This document shows, one piece after another, positions 23,191-33,210 of a stretch of 64,000 bases of DNA. Numbering within the stretch: the first letter of the stretch is position 1; each line of letters starts with the position of its first letter. The position numbers and the translations under genes were made by a program. Under the pieces are notes generated by a model. It did no database searches. It was not told where the DNA came from and saw nothing but the letters and a program-made list of their open reading frames with translations. The DNA lies in assembly GCA_021810045.1 (NCBI GenBank), contig JAJZJR010000006.1:18795-82794 (forward strand), written 5' to 3'. Origin of the DNA: Thermoplasmata archaeon. GTDB taxonomy: Archaea > Thermoplasmatota > Thermoplasmata > Thermoplasmatales > Thermoplasmataceae.

Positions 23191-25869
23191 ATGAACGTGA
23201 ACACCCCCGGAAAATTGGTGTATGATTTTAGAGAAGGAAGCCGAGAAATGGTAGATATCCTTGGAGGCAAGGGAGCAGGTCTGGCTGAAATGGTCAGGAT
23301 CGGGCTGAATGTTCCTCCAGGATTCACAGTCTCAACCGAGGCCTGTTTGGAATACCTGAAGACCGCAGAAGTGAAGGAATCTCTATGGAAAGAGATTCTG
23401 GAACACCTTGCAACACTTGAAAAGACAGCGGGAAAGAAGTTTGGAGGGAAAGAAAATCCCCTTCTTGTGTCAGTAAGATCCGGTGCAGCAATAAGTATGC
23501 CCGGAATGATGGATACGATCCTGAATGTGGGTCTTAACGATGAAACTGTCAAGGCCCTCTCGAGTCTCACAAAGAACGAGAAGTTTGCATATGATTCATA
23601 CAGAAGACTTATCCAGATGTTCGGAGAAGTTGTTCTTAGCATTCCCCACGAAGAATTTGAGGAAAAACTCTCAGAAGTCAAGAAGCATATTGGTGTCAGG
23701 GGAGACAATGAACTTGGACCAGATGCCCTGAAAACAGTTATAAGTGAATACCTCAAAGTGTACAAAAAATTCAAGCAGGAATTCCCACAGGATCCAATGA
23801 CACAGTTAAAGGTGGCAGTGGAAGCAGTTTTTAAATCATGGAATTCAGAACGTGCCAAAACCTACAGGCAGCTCAATGATATCCCTGAAACTTTGGGAAC
23901 AGCAGTAAGCGTGGTTTCCATGGTTTTCGGGAACATGGGAGAAGATTCTGCAACAGGAGTTGCATTCACCAGGGACCCAAACAATGGTGAAAAGAGGATA
24001 TTTTCAGAATACCTCACAAACGCGCAGGGAGAGGATGTTGTTGCAGGAATCAGAACTCCGAGGGAGATAAAAGATCTTCAGAAGGAAATGCCAAAGGCAT
24101 ATGGAGACCTCATAAAATCAGCTGAGACTCTTGAAAAACATTACAGAGACATGCAGGATATAGAATTCACCATAGAAAAGGGAATATTCTACCTGCTCCA
24201 GACACGTAACGGAAAGAGAAGCGCAAGGGCTGCAGTGAAGGTAGCTGTCGATCTTGTAAACGAAGGTTTAATCGACGATAAAGAGGCGATCAAGAGAATA
24301 TCGCCTCAGGTACTTGACACGCTTCTGCACCCGCAGGTGAAATACAACGGAGGCGAGAAGATCCTGGGCCGAGGACTTGCAGCATCCCCAGGTGCAGCGT
24401 CGGGAACAATAGTCTTTTCATCCGAAAAAGCAGTTGAGCTTGCCAAGGAAAAAAAGAAGCTTATTCTGGTAAGACCGGAAACCACGGCTGATGACGTGAG
24501 AGGTATGTCTGTTTCACAGGGCTTCCTCACACAGAAAGGAGGGATGACTTCCCATGCAGCTGTAGTTGCAAGAGCAATGGGAAAACCCGCAGTTGTTGGT
24601 GTTGAGAGCATGACGGTAAATCTCAGGGAACAGACTCTGAGAATTGGAGACGATGTATTCAGGGAAGGTGACACAATAACTGTTGACGGAACAAACGGTC
24701 AGTTCCTTCTTGGAGAGACAACGCTGGAAACTGCCTCCATAACGCCTGAGGCTCAGGTTCTCCTGAAATGGTGTGATTCCTACAGGAAACTGGGAGTGAG
24801 GGCAAATGCCAACACCCCGCTCGAGGCAAGGATAGCAAGAGAGAACGGTGCAGAGGGAATAGGCCTGGCCCGGACCGAAAGAATGTTCCTGGGAAACGAG
24901 AGAATCCAGATCATGAGAGCAATGATTATGAGCACCTCTCTTGCAGATCGCCTGAAATATCTTGATCAGCTCCTGCCAATGCAGGTTGCAGATTTCACCG
25001 AATTCTTAAGGACCATGGATGGGTATCCTGTGATCATAAGGCTTCTTGATCCCCCGCTTCATGAATTCCTCCCCGATAAGGAGGAAATACTTACTGAGAT
25101 TTTCGATCTGAAACTGAAACTTGGAAACACGAAGGAATCCAGGGAACTTGATGATATTATTGGCAAACTCTCGGAACTGAGAAATCTTCTCCAGATCGTG
25201 AAGAATCTCGAGGAATTCAATCCAATGCTGGGTTTCAGGGGATGCAGACTGGGACTCAGTTATCCGGAAATCTATGAAATGCAGGTCAAGGCCATCCTAA
25301 CTGCGGCCATAAAGGTAAAGGAACAGGGACACAAGATTCTACCGGAAATCATGATACCGCTTGTAGGGCACATGAATGAACTGAAACGCCTGAGGGAGAG
25401 ACTTGAAGGAGTAGCAAAGAAGGTTGCAGGAGACAATGATGTGGAATACAAGTTCGGCACGATGATAGAAATACCGAGAGCTTGTGTTACAGCAGACAAA
25501 ATCGCCGGCTTCGCTGATTTCTTCTCGTTCGGAACCAATGATCTTACGCAGATGACATTCGGATACAGCAGGGATGATGCGGAGGGAAAATTCCTTGCAA
25601 ACTATGTTGAAGAGGGAATTCTTCCAACAGATCCTTTTGCCACCGTCGACGAAGAGGGTGTTGGTGAACTCATGAAAATGGCAGTGGAAAAAGGGAGGAA
25701 AACCAACAGGAAGCTTGAAGTTGGAATATGCGGGGAACAGGGAGGAGATCCATCTACCATACATTTCTGCAACAAGATTGGACTTAACTATGTGTCGGCA
25801 TCTCCCTACAGGATTCCAATAGCAAGGCTGTCTGCGGCAAGAGCCGTGCTTATGACAGAAAAAAGTTGA
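23191..25869 (+). CDS. ppdK: pyruvate, phosphate dikinase
   Basis: 892 residues, full length. The N-terminal ATP-grasp part begins G-G-K-G-A-G-L-A-E-M; the phosphohistidine swivel motif G-G-M-T-S-H-A-A-V-V-A-R-A-M-G is near residue 455; the C-terminal PEP/pyruvate TIM barrel ends with G-I-C-G-E-Q-G-G-D-P including the catalytic cysteine. It interconverts pyruvate, ATP and Pi with PEP, AMP and PPi. TATA-like TTTTTAAA about 18 nt upstream of ATG suggests a leaderless mRNA. Confidence 0.97.
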   Translation: MNVNTPGKLVYDFREGSREMVDILGGKGAGLAEMVRIGLNVPPGFTVSTEACLEYLKTAEVKESLWKEILEHLATLEKTAGKKFGGKENPLLVSVRSGAAISMPGMMDTILNVGLNDETVKALSSLTKNEKFAYDSYRRLIQMFGEVVLSIPHEEFEEKLSEVKKHIGVRGDNELGPDALKTVISEYLKVYKKFKQEFPQDPMTQLKVAVEAVFKSWNSERAKTYRQLNDIPETLGTAVSVVSMVFGNMGEDSATGVAFTRDPNNGEKRIFSEYLTNAQGEDVVAGIRTPREIKDLQKEMPKAYGDLIKSAETLEKHYRDMQDIEFTIEKGIFYLLQTRNGKRSARAAVKVAVDLVNEGLIDDKEAIKRISPQVLDTLLHPQVKYNGGEKILGRGLAASPGAASGTIVFSSEKAVELAKEKKKLILVRPETTADDVRGMSVSQGFLTQKGGMTSHAAVVARAMGKPAVVGVESMTVNLREQTLRIGDDVFREGDTITVDGTNGQFLLGETTLETASITPEAQVLLKWCDSYRKLGVRANANTPLEARIARENGAEGIGLARTERMFLGNERIQIMRAMIMSTSLADRLKYLDQLLPMQVADFTEFLRTMDGYPVIIRLLDPPLHEFLPDKEEILTEIFDLKLKLGNTKESRELDDIIGKLSELRNLLQIVKNLEEFNPMLGFRGCRLGLSYPEIYEMQVKAILTAAIKVKEQGHKILPEIMIPLVGHMNELKRLRERLEGVAKKVAGDNDVEYKFGTMIEIPRACVTADKIAGFADFFSFGTNDLTQMTFGYSRDDAEGKFLANYVEEGILPTDPFATVDEEGVGELMKMAVEKGRKTNRKLEVGICGEQGGDPSTIHFCNKIGLNYVSASPYRIPIARLSAARAVLMTEKS

Positions 25870-25888
25870 ACTTCAAAAGCTCTGACTG

Positions 25889-25920
25889 GGTTTGAGACCG
25901 GTTCCCAAACCACTTTTTTT
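25889..25920 (+). terminator. hairpin plus T-tract after ppdK
   Basis: GGTTTG (25889-25894) pairs with CAAACC (25906-25911) around an 11-nt loop and is followed within 2 nt by seven Ts (25914-25920). It lies 20 nt after the ppdK stop and before the UbiD gene promoter. Confidence 0.6.
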
Positions 25921-25979
25921 AAAATTGACAGAACAGTTCGTACAAAAGATGATATTTCAAGTTGTAATCTGGGGACATA

Positions 25980-27419
25980 ATGGTTTTCGCTGACCTTGCA
26001 GAATACCTTGATACCCTTCGAACCAGATCCATGCTCCGGGATGTAAATGCCCAGGTTGAACCGGAACTTGAGCTCACCCATATACTAAGTGAAGAACAGA
26101 GAGTAGGGAATAAAATGACACTGCTCTTCAACAACGTCAGGGGATCAGAGATACCTGCAGTTGGAAACCTTTTCTCAGACTGGGAACGAATGAAAATGAT
26201 CCTGGGAGATGAACCTGAAAACATAGGAAACAGGCTCCTTGGACTTGTACAGGTACCCAGTGATACAGATTCTCTTCTTTCCAAGGGATTCCAGATGATG
26301 AGAGAGCTGGGGGGCATCAAGCCGAAGGTATCCTCATCCATTGGGTCATCCCATACAGTCATTGAAAAACCTGATCTTTCCAGATATCCAATATGCAAAA
26401 CATGGCCGGGAGATGCGGGAAAATTTGTTACTCTTCCTGTAGTGGTTTCAAAGGACCCGGTCACAGGACACCGGAATGTTGGAATGTACAGACTTCAGGT
26501 GTTTGATGATGAGACCCTTGGAATGCACTGGCAGATCCACAAAGGTGGAGCAGAACATTATCATGATTATTCAGAAAAAAAAGAAACCATGGATGTTGCA
26601 GTCATCATGGGTACAGACCCCCTGACAATATTTTCTGCTGTTGCCCCACTTCCTCATGGCCTAGATGAGTTTTCCTTTGCAGGATTGGTGTCAAAGAAGA
26701 AAATGGAATTGGTACAGGGACAGACTGTTGATCTCCAGTACCCTAAAAATGCGGAAATAATCCTGGAAGGCTATGTAGAACCTTCAGAAACCAGACTAGA
26801 GGGGCCATTTGGTGATCATACAGGATATTACTCTCTTGAAGAGCAGTTTCCAGTTTTCCATGTTAAGAGGATTATTGAGAAGAAAAAACCTGTTTATCCG
26901 ACAAGCATTGTTGGAAAACTCTGGCATGAGGATGTTATTATCGGCAAAGCCATTGAGAGGATGTTTCTTCCAATCATAAAATTCCAGGTCCCTGAAATAG
27001 TTGACATGAACACTATGGAGGAGGCAGTGTTCCATAACATGGTGATCGTGTCAATAAAGAAGAGATATCCCGGGCAGGCAAAGAAAGTAATGTTTGCACT
27101 CTGGGGACTGGGTCAGCTAATGTTCTCAAAGATCATTGTGGTTGTTGATTCAGATATTGATGTCCACGACAGGAAGCAGGTCATATGGGCACTAAGCACA
27201 AGAATTGACCCCCAGAGGGATGTGTTTATTGTTCCGGGGACCGTAACTGACAGCCTTGATCATGCATCCCAGCAGTTCAATTATGGCTCAAAGATGGGCA
27301 TTGATGCCACAAGAAAAGGAGAGGCAGAAGGCTTCACGAGAAAGTGGCCTGAAGTAATGGACGTGCCTGATGAAATTAAAGAAACAGTCAAAAAAAGATG
27401 GAGAGAGTACGGAATATGA
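25980..27419 (+). CDS. UbiD-family decarboxylase (menaquinone-type)
   Basis: 479 residues of the UbiD family, which use prenylated FMN to decarboxylate aromatic acids. Visible features are the N-terminal F-A-D-L-A-E-Y-L, the central M-Y-R-L-Q-V-F and M-H-W-Q-I-H-K-G-G prFMN-binding region, and the G-P-F-G-D-H-T-G-Y-Y-S metal/substrate motif. It overlaps the UbiA gene by ATGA. This pair suits a quinone pathway; in archaea with the futalosine route, the proteins are MqnL and MqnP. Confidence 0.9.
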   Translation: MVFADLAEYLDTLRTRSMLRDVNAQVEPELELTHILSEEQRVGNKMTLLFNNVRGSEIPAVGNLFSDWERMKMILGDEPENIGNRLLGLVQVPSDTDSLLSKGFQMMRELGGIKPKVSSSIGSSHTVIEKPDLSRYPICKTWPGDAGKFVTLPVVVSKDPVTGHRNVGMYRLQVFDDETLGMHWQIHKGGAEHYHDYSEKKETMDVAVIMGTDPLTIFSAVAPLPHGLDEFSFAGLVSKKKMELVQGQTVDLQYPKNAEIILEGYVEPSETRLEGPFGDHTGYYSLEEQFPVFHVKRIIEKKKPVYPTSIVGKLWHEDVIIGKAIERMFLPIIKFQVPEIVDMNTMEEAVFHNMVIVSIKKRYPGQAKKVMFALWGLGQLMFSKIIVVVDSDIDVHDRKQVIWALSTRIDPQRDVFIVPGTVTDSLDHASQQFNYGSKMGIDATRKGEAEGFTRKWPEVMDVPDEIKETVKKRWREYGI

Positions 27420-28273
27420 ATTTCAGAGACATTGTGGAATACATTAAACTTGAGCATACCGTTTTCGATTTGCCATTTGTATTCAGTGGGGCAGTACTTG
27501 CCTCAGCGGGTCACTACGACTACTTCAAGCTTCTGCTCATACTTGTAGCAACAACCTTTGCCAGGGCAACAGCAATGTCTGTCAACCGTATTGAGGGATT
27601 GAAGTTTGACCGTTTCAATCCAAGGAAAAAAGACTGGATGCTTGTCACAGGTAAGATGAAAGTCGGGACAGCAGTTATTCTAACACTTGTTTTCGGAGCC
27701 GTTTTTGAAATCTCGGCCTATCTCCTGAACACTTTCGTTTTCATGCTTTCTCCAATCGTGCTTTTCCTCTTCGTCAGCGATCCATTCCTGAAAAGAATTA
27801 CACCATGGAGACACCTCTACATGGGTCTTACAATCGGAGTTGGTGTTCTTGCTGGATATCTGGCCATAACTCCTGTTTTTCCGCATACATGGCCCCTTTA
27901 CCTCATATTCCTTGCCTCATCCCTGTGGATTGCCGGCTTTGATATGATTTACACAATACCTGATATGGAGCATGACAAGAATCTGGGCCTAAGAACAGTG
28001 ATGACAGATTTCGGAATAAAAAGAGGTTTGCTGCTATCAGACCTGATTCATGCACTTACATTTGGATTCTTCCTCATGCTTGGCTTCTATCTGAGGTCAA
28101 TTTTCTACTTCCTTTCTCTGGTTCCAATCTCAGCACTGATCTTCTACCAGCATTACATAGTGAATCCGGATGATCCAAGGAGCATCAAGGTGTCCTTCCA
28201 GAATTCAAACACATTTATTGGTTTCATATTCCTCATAGGTGTATTGCTCTCCGTGGGATCTCAGGCACTGTGA
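27416..28273 (+). CDS. UbiA-family prenyltransferase, first Asp motif altered
   Basis: 285 residues from ATG 27416 (four-base overlap with UbiD; an upstream ATG at 27398 is possible). About eight membrane helices. The second Asp motif D-M-I-Y-T-I-P-D-M-E-H-D is intact, but the first, usually N-x-x-x-D-x-x-x-D, reads N-R-I-E-G-L-K-F-D, with glycine where the first aspartate should be. UbiA enzymes attach polyprenyl chains to aromatic rings for quinones. Coupling to UbiD points to menaquinone/thermoplasmaquinone synthesis. Confidence 0.88.
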   Translation: MNFRDIVEYIKLEHTVFDLPFVFSGAVLASAGHYDYFKLLLILVATTFARATAMSVNRIEGLKFDRFNPRKKDWMLVTGKMKVGTAVILTLVFGAVFEISAYLLNTFVFMLSPIVLFLFVSDPFLKRITPWRHLYMGLTIGVGVLAGYLAITPVFPHTWPLYLIFLASSLWIAGFDMIYTIPDMEHDKNLGLRTVMTDFGIKRGLLLSDLIHALTFGFFLMLGFYLRSIFYFLSLVPISALIFYQHYIVNPDDPRSIKVSFQNSNTFIGFIFLIGVLLSVGSQAL

Positions 28274-29532
28274 TCCTCAACCTGATGCTCGTTTGGTCTG
28301 ACAGAAATCATTGGCAGAACCCTTGAGAAGGCAAAGAACAGGGCTATTGATGCCAGACCGAAGAGATCTATGGTAGACCAGAGCCTGAGGCCGTTGAATG
28401 CGTACAGGGAAATAAGGAATGTACCTACCGACGGCCCAAATGCTCTGCCTGACGAATTCATCATCCCCATGAAACCAAGATATCTTGCAAGCTTATCCCT
28501 GGGAGCAATTTTTGAAACGATACTGTTCATCACAGGAGATACAAGATTCTCGCCAACGGTTATTATGACCATGTCGCCCATCAGATCCAAAAGGCTGGTG
28601 GAAAACCCGACGAGAAGATATCCGACTGAATAAGCAGCTGCCCCAAGAATCATTGAGAGAATTTCGGGATACTTTTTCATGAAATTGGTTATTGGATACT
28701 GCCCCACAACCACAACAACACCGTTTACTGCGTAAATGAGACCAATGTAACTGGTCACTGAGACAATTTTCTCTTTCATGAAAACAGGAAGCGTTACTGA
28801 AAACTGTGAGGAGACCAGAGTCAGGAAAAATGTTCCAACCGTGAATATAATCAGGAACCTGTCAAAAGACAGAATACTGATTTTCCCGGTCTTCTTGAGG
28901 TTTTCCTTCTTTCCTCTCTCTTTCCACCTGTCCTTGACCAGGAACAGCACCATTATTCCCTGGATCACGCTTGATACAGTTATAAGCGTGAAAATCCATA
29001 TGATGCCTGAGTCGTAGATAAGAGCCCCGCTCAGAGGACCAATTGCCCATCCAAGGTTGGACATTATCCTGTAAACAACATAACCATTGGTTCTTTCTGC
29101 AGGACTGGTAACATCTGCAACAAGTGCATTTGCTGACGGGAATATAAGAGAGCCTCCTGCTGATGTGAAGATAAATGCAGCAATAATTAAAACTGCAGGT
29201 GCAGAGACGCTCAGAAGAAGAGCGACCACGAGGAAGAGGATACCTGAAATTGAACTCCCTAGAAGCAGAACCTTTTTTCTTCCAAAGAGATCAGCAAGTG
29301 CTCCCCCTATTATACTGAATACAATGGAAACAATGGACCCAAGAGTGAAGATGACCCCAACAAAATAAACAGGAACTCCAAGTGTCTGGTTGAGAAATAT
29401 AGCCATGTAAGGCCAGGTTGCTCCAAAACCAATTGACCGTATCCCTGATGCTACACTTACGGCCCATAACTCTTTGTTTCCCAGCTGGAACCTGTCTCTT
29501 ATGCTATTACTTGGCGTGGCAGGATACCGCAC
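28261..29532 (-). CDS. MFS transporter
   Basis: 423 residues, about 12 helices, with motif A as L-A-D-L-F-G-R-K-K-V and a second-half equivalent near residue 330. Its stop overlaps the convergent UbiA gene by 13 nt. No neighbouring regulator. Substrate unknown. Confidence 0.88.
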   Translation of the reverse strand: MRYPATPSNSIRDRFQLGNKELWAVSVASGIRSIGFGATWPYMAIFLNQTLGVPVYFVGVIFTLGSIVSIVFSIIGGALADLFGRKKVLLLGSSISGILFLVVALLLSVSAPAVLIIAAFIFTSAGGSLIFPSANALVADVTSPAERTNGYVVYRIMSNLGWAIGPLSGALIYDSGIIWIFTLITVSSVIQGIMVLFLVKDRWKERGKKENLKKTGKISILSFDRFLIIFTVGTFFLTLVSSQFSVTLPVFMKEKIVSVTSYIGLIYAVNGVVVVVGQYPITNFMKKYPEILSMILGAAAYSVGYLLVGFSTSLLDLMGDMVIITVGENLVSPVMNSIVSKIAPRDKLARYLGFMGMMNSSGRAFGPSVGTFLISLYAFNGLRLWSTIDLFGLASIALFFAFSRVLPMISVRPNEHQVEDHSA

Positions 29533-29587
29533 GAATCTTTAAAAATACTTTCCCGGAGTCTACGGGTTAACAAAAGGAATTACAGGC

Positions 29588-29917
29588 TTAAGTGAGTACA
29601 AGACCTTTGACGATGAGTTTCCCAAGGGGACTCTTTTTCAAGGTTACAGATAGCCTGTCCCTGTCGATATACATCTGAACCGGTGGTTCTATGGCGAGAA
29701 AATACCCATCTCCAGCATATACCTTAAAAGATTGATCTGGAACCTGTGTGACTTCAACGATCCCAACAGGTATCCTTTCACAATCAGCATCATTGCATGG
29801 GCCGGGAACGGTTTCCATGCGGATAACAATGTAATAGCCCTTTTCTGCAAATTCCCTGAGGGAACGGTCAAGGGTTACTTTTCCCATTCCAACAGGAATA
29901 GTGGTATTCTTATCCAT
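29588..29917 (-). CDS. conserved-looking hypothetical beta protein, pyrophosphatase operon
   Basis: 109 residues, no membrane segment. Alternating hydrophobic residues suggest a small beta domain; there is a C-N-D-A-D-C pair (residues 41-46). It starts 2 nt after the pyrophosphatase stop, so the two are cotranscribed. I do not recognise the family. Codon use and operon position support a real gene. Confidence 0.65.
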   Translation of the reverse strand: MDKNTTIPVGMGKVTLDRSLREFAEKGYYIVIRMETVPGPCNDADCERIPVGIVEVTQVPDQSFKVYAGDGYFLAIEPPVQMYIDRDRLSVTLKKSPLGKLIVKGLVLT

Positions 29918-29919
29918 AT

Positions 29920-30462
29920 TTATTGTGGGAACTCTTTTCTGTAAGCTTCCATGGATTCCTTTATTTCCTTCCTTGCGAAATCCCCATCTTCCCAGCCGAG
30001 AACCTCAGTCTTCTTGTTTTCAAGTATCTTGTAGGTCTGGAAGAAATTGGATATTTCCTTGAGAATCTGCTCAGGGAGATCCTTGTAGGTCTGTACATGC
30101 CTGAATCTTGGTTCTCCGTCAGCAACCATCAGTATCTTGTTGTCCTTGTCTCCCTGATCGATCATCTTCATTACACCTACCGGTCTTGCCTCAATCACAA
30201 TACCGGGATATGTGGGTTCACTTGTGAGGACCATTGCGTCAAGCGGGTCTCCGTCTGCATATAGTGTCTGAGGAATGGCACCGTATTCAATAGGGTACAT
30301 TACAGATGAATAAAGGACCCTGTCCAGAACAACACCCGGGAATTTCTTGGATATCTCAAACTTATTCTTGCTTCCCTTTGGTGTCTCAATAATTACATAA
30401 AGGTGTTCTGGTGGTTCAGGTCCCACAGGAATTGTGTGCCAGTAGCTGTTGTTCTTTTCCAT
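29920..30462 (-). CDS. ppa: inorganic pyrophosphatase (family I)
   Basis: 180 residues when started at ATG 30462 (M-E-K-N-N-S-Y-W-H-T-I-P-V-G), the usual archaeal length; the longer frame to 30612 lacks similarity. The signature D-G-D-P-L-D-A and the active-site E-Y-G-A-I-P-Q are present. It hydrolyses PPi made by PPDK, aminoacyl-tRNA synthetases and nucleotidyltransferases. Cotranscribed with a small unknown gene. Confidence 0.96.
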   Translation of the reverse strand: MEKNNSYWHTIPVGPEPPEHLYVIIETPKGSKNKFEISKKFPGVVLDRVLYSSVMYPIEYGAIPQTLYADGDPLDAMVLTSEPTYPGIVIEARPVGVMKMIDQGDKDNKILMVADGEPRFRHVQTYKDLPEQILKEISNFFQTYKILENKKTEVLGWEDGDFARKEIKESMEAYRKEFPQ

Positions 30463-30683
30463 AGTTTGACATGCTTCATCTGTATATATCGATTTTTTTG
30501 ACCTCATTTGGTGGTAGATCCATTTCCAGTTGAGGAACGTAAAATCGGTTTGATCGTAGCTTGCTGTACTTAAAGCCTGGAGATATTCCGTAAACAATCC
30601 AGGAAAAAGCAAGCCCCCTGCGAAGGCCGGCAGAGAAGTTTATTGAAAATCTTAAAGACCATATTTATGAAATAGCACACCAT

Positions 30684-31700
30684 ATGCCACATGTCATGGC
30701 CGGGAAGAAATACGTTGCGTATAGCCCTTTCAGAGTAAGCTTCGGTGGTGGAGGTACCGACATATCACCATTCTGCGACACTTATGGAGGAGCAGTTCTT
30801 AACACTGCGATTGACCGTGGTGTTACTATAATATACACCCCGGACGAGTTCGATCTTGAGATCTCATCCAGAGACTTTCTCAAAAGTGTACTAATTGGGA
30901 AAGACAGCAGCGACAATGACGTTCTCAATAAGATGTCCCATCTGCTTGAAAGCCGTGGGATTTCCAGAGGCAGGATCATAATCAGCAGCGGTGTACCACC
31001 TGGCTCAGGACTCGGATCTTCCAGTGCACTTACCACGGCTATGCTGAAACTCATTTACCTTATCCAGGGCGGAACCATTGATCCATGGGACCTTGCAAGA
31101 GAGGCTTTCAGACTTGAACATGATTATTTTGGTATTACTTTGGGCAAACAGGATCCATTTGCAGTGAGTCTTGGGAATTTCAAGTATATGGAATTTAACG
31201 CTTCCGGGGAAAATACAACCGATCTTTCCAGTTTCTCTGATTTCATGAATGAATTGGAGAGGAGAACACTGCTTGTATACACGGGCAACACAAGAGAAAG
31301 TACTTCCGTACTCCAGGAACAGGTTGAGAAATCTCAGCATGGAGACAGTGACGTTGTATCAAGTCTGCATGCCATGAGAAATCTTACTGCTGACATGCGA
31401 GACTCTGTTGTTTCAGGTAACTTTACCGGATTCACTGATGCTGTGAACGCCGGCTGGTCACTTAAGAAGAAACTGGGAAGCAAGGTATCAAATCAAAAAA
31501 TTGATTCACTCATTTCATTTGCCAGGGAGAATGGTGCCGAAGCTGCAAAACTCATGGGTGGAGGTGCTGATGGATTTCTCCTGGTTATAAGCAAAAAGGG
31601 AATGGTTCAGCAGTTGCAGAAATCCCTCATGGATTCTTCCAGTTTTGTTGTGAGGGTATCCTTTGACAGGAATGGTACCCGGGCTTTCCTTTCAGACTGA
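30684..31700 (+). CDS. GHMP kinase, HddA-like sugar kinase
   Basis: 338 residues (ATG 30684 or 30696). N-terminal P-F-R-V-S-F-G-G-G-G-T-D and G-G-A-V-L-N-T-A-I-D are characteristic of heptose-7-phosphate kinase-like GHMP kinases; the ATP loop is P-P-G-S-G-L-G-S-S-S-A, and the C-terminal M-G-G-G-A-D-G-F is motif 3. Probably phosphorylates a sugar for glycan precursors. It does not resemble the mevalonate kinases of Thermoplasma. Confidence 0.85.
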   Translation: MPHVMAGKKYVAYSPFRVSFGGGGTDISPFCDTYGGAVLNTAIDRGVTIIYTPDEFDLEISSRDFLKSVLIGKDSSDNDVLNKMSHLLESRGISRGRIIISSGVPPGSGLGSSSALTTAMLKLIYLIQGGTIDPWDLAREAFRLEHDYFGITLGKQDPFAVSLGNFKYMEFNASGENTTDLSSFSDFMNELERRTLLVYTGNTRESTSVLQEQVEKSQHGDSDVVSSLHAMRNLTADMRDSVVSGNFTGFTDAVNAGWSLKKKLGSKVSNQKIDSLISFARENGAEAAKLMGGGADGFLLVISKKGMVQQLQKSLMDSSSFVVRVSFDRNGTRAFLSD

Positions 31701-31776
31701 AATGTCATCTCCAGGTGAATTTTTCTCCTTCTGCCACCTCTATTCCCTAAATTAAGAAATACTAAAGATATTAGGT

Positions 31777-33210
31777 ATGGCTTTAATAGGCCAGCAGACA
31801 TTGAATCATCAGTTGAGCCTTTTTAATGATCTTATCAGTCCTGTATCAGTTGCAGTTATAGGTGCCTCACCTGACAGAACCAAGATAGGAAACGCTGTTC
31901 TAGAGAACCTTGTTAACCAGGGATTCAAAGGTAAAATTTATCCGGTTAACCCTTCATATGAGGAAATTCTAAAGATAAAATGTTATCCAGACATACTATC
32001 GGTGCCTGGAAAAGTAGATCTGGCAGTAATCGCCTTACCGGCCAAAATAGCTCCTACTGTGCTTGAGCAGTGTGTGAAGAAAGAGGTATCCTTTGTGATC
32101 ATAGTTGCTGGAGGGTTTTCCGAACTTGGTGATGAGGGCAGGAAGCTTGAGTTATCGCTTAAAGATAAGCTGAAAGGAACAAAAACGAGATTGATTGGCC
32201 CCAACACTGTTGGAGTTCTGTTCCCTCATTCCAATGTAAACACCGCCCTTACTCCTGGTGACCGGATCTGGTTCCCTAAGGAAGGGCACATTGGTTTTAT
32301 TTCCCAGAGTGGAGCTCTTGGCCTTCTTGTAATGGATGCAATTTCTGGGAACGGTACCGGGATTTCCGGTTTTGTTAATATCGGAAACCGTGCTGACGTT
32401 GACGAGGAAGACCTCATGGAGATGTTTCTTGATCATGAAGAAACAAAATCCATAGTTGCCTACCTTGAAAGCATTGCTAATGGTGAACGTTTCTTCAAAA
32501 CCTTAAGAAGAGTAAACATGGAAAAACCAGTGGTCATTTTGAAGACCGGTAGAACCAGGGAATCCTCTGCAGCAGCCTCATTCCACACAGGTGCAATGGC
32601 TTCCGATGACAGGGTTATGAATGGCGTTCTCAGACAGATGGGCGTAGTCAGGGCCTACAATGAAGTAGAACTCATAGATTTTGGAAAAGCTTTCGCTTAT
32701 GCCCTTCCATTACAGGGAAAAAGGATAGCTGTCCTCACCACAGCTGGAGGAGTTGGTGTTCTCACAACCGATCTTCTTACCGAAGAGAATGAAAGGCCTT
32801 CACTCGCAATGGCAAAGTTCAGTGATGAGGAGATTGCAGAGTTGAAGAAACATGCACTTCCCATTGCTTCCCTGAACAACCCCATAGACCTGACTGCTGA
32901 CGGTAGCACAGAAGCATATGCTGCTATACTCGAAATCCTGTCGGGTTCTGATAATGTGGATGGCATAATCGCATACGCTCTACCTCAGACACCAAAAATC
33001 GACTCATCGGTTGTACAGCACATTATAACCGCATCTAAGAAGAAGACCACCATTGTTGGTATTATTGGTAACAGACTTACGCAGGACCTTATGCTTGAAT
33101 TTGAAAAGAACCTGATACCTGCATATCCGTCCATTGAAAGAACTGTGGCCTCTATGAAGGCCCTATACCTCAGAAACACCTACATGAGGAGGATAGTCCA
33201 TGAGCAGTGA
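31777..33210 (+). CDS. acdA: acyl-CoA synthetase (ADP-forming) alpha subunit
   Basis: 477 residues. The N-terminal CoA-binding Rossmann domain (V-A-V-I-G-A-S-P-D-R-T-K-I-G-N) is followed by a ligase domain (G-P-N-T-V-G-V, I-S-Q-S-G-A-L-G) and the phosphohistidine loop A-S-F-H-T-G-A-M-A-S near residue 270. It converts acyl-CoA, ADP and Pi to acid, CoA and ATP. The beta subunit gene overlaps its 3' end by 11 nt. Confidence 0.93.
   Translation: MALIGQQTLNHQLSLFNDLISPVSVAVIGASPDRTKIGNAVLENLVNQGFKGKIYPVNPSYEEILKIKCYPDILSVPGKVDLAVIALPAKIAPTVLEQCVKKEVSFVIIVAGGFSELGDEGRKLELSLKDKLKGTKTRLIGPNTVGVLFPHSNVNTALTPGDRIWFPKEGHIGFISQSGALGLLVMDAISGNGTGISGFVNIGNRADVDEEDLMEMFLDHEETKSIVAYLESIANGERFFKTLRRVNMEKPVVILKTGRTRESSAAASFHTGAMASDDRVMNGVLRQMGVVRAYNEVELIDFGKAFAYALPLQGKRIAVLTTAGGVGVLTTDLLTEENERPSLAMAKFSDEEIAELKKHALPIASLNNPIDLTADGSTEAYAAILEILSGSDNVDGIIAYALPQTPKIDSSVVQHIITASKKKTTIVGIIGNRLTQDLMLEFEKNLIPAYPSIERTVASMKALYLRNTYMRRIVHEQ

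Noticed and set aside
23184..23858. 224-codon minus-strand frame opposite ppdK
   Set aside because: The opposite strand encodes the conserved N-terminal part of pyruvate phosphate dikinase; serine-rich shadow typical of antisense frames.
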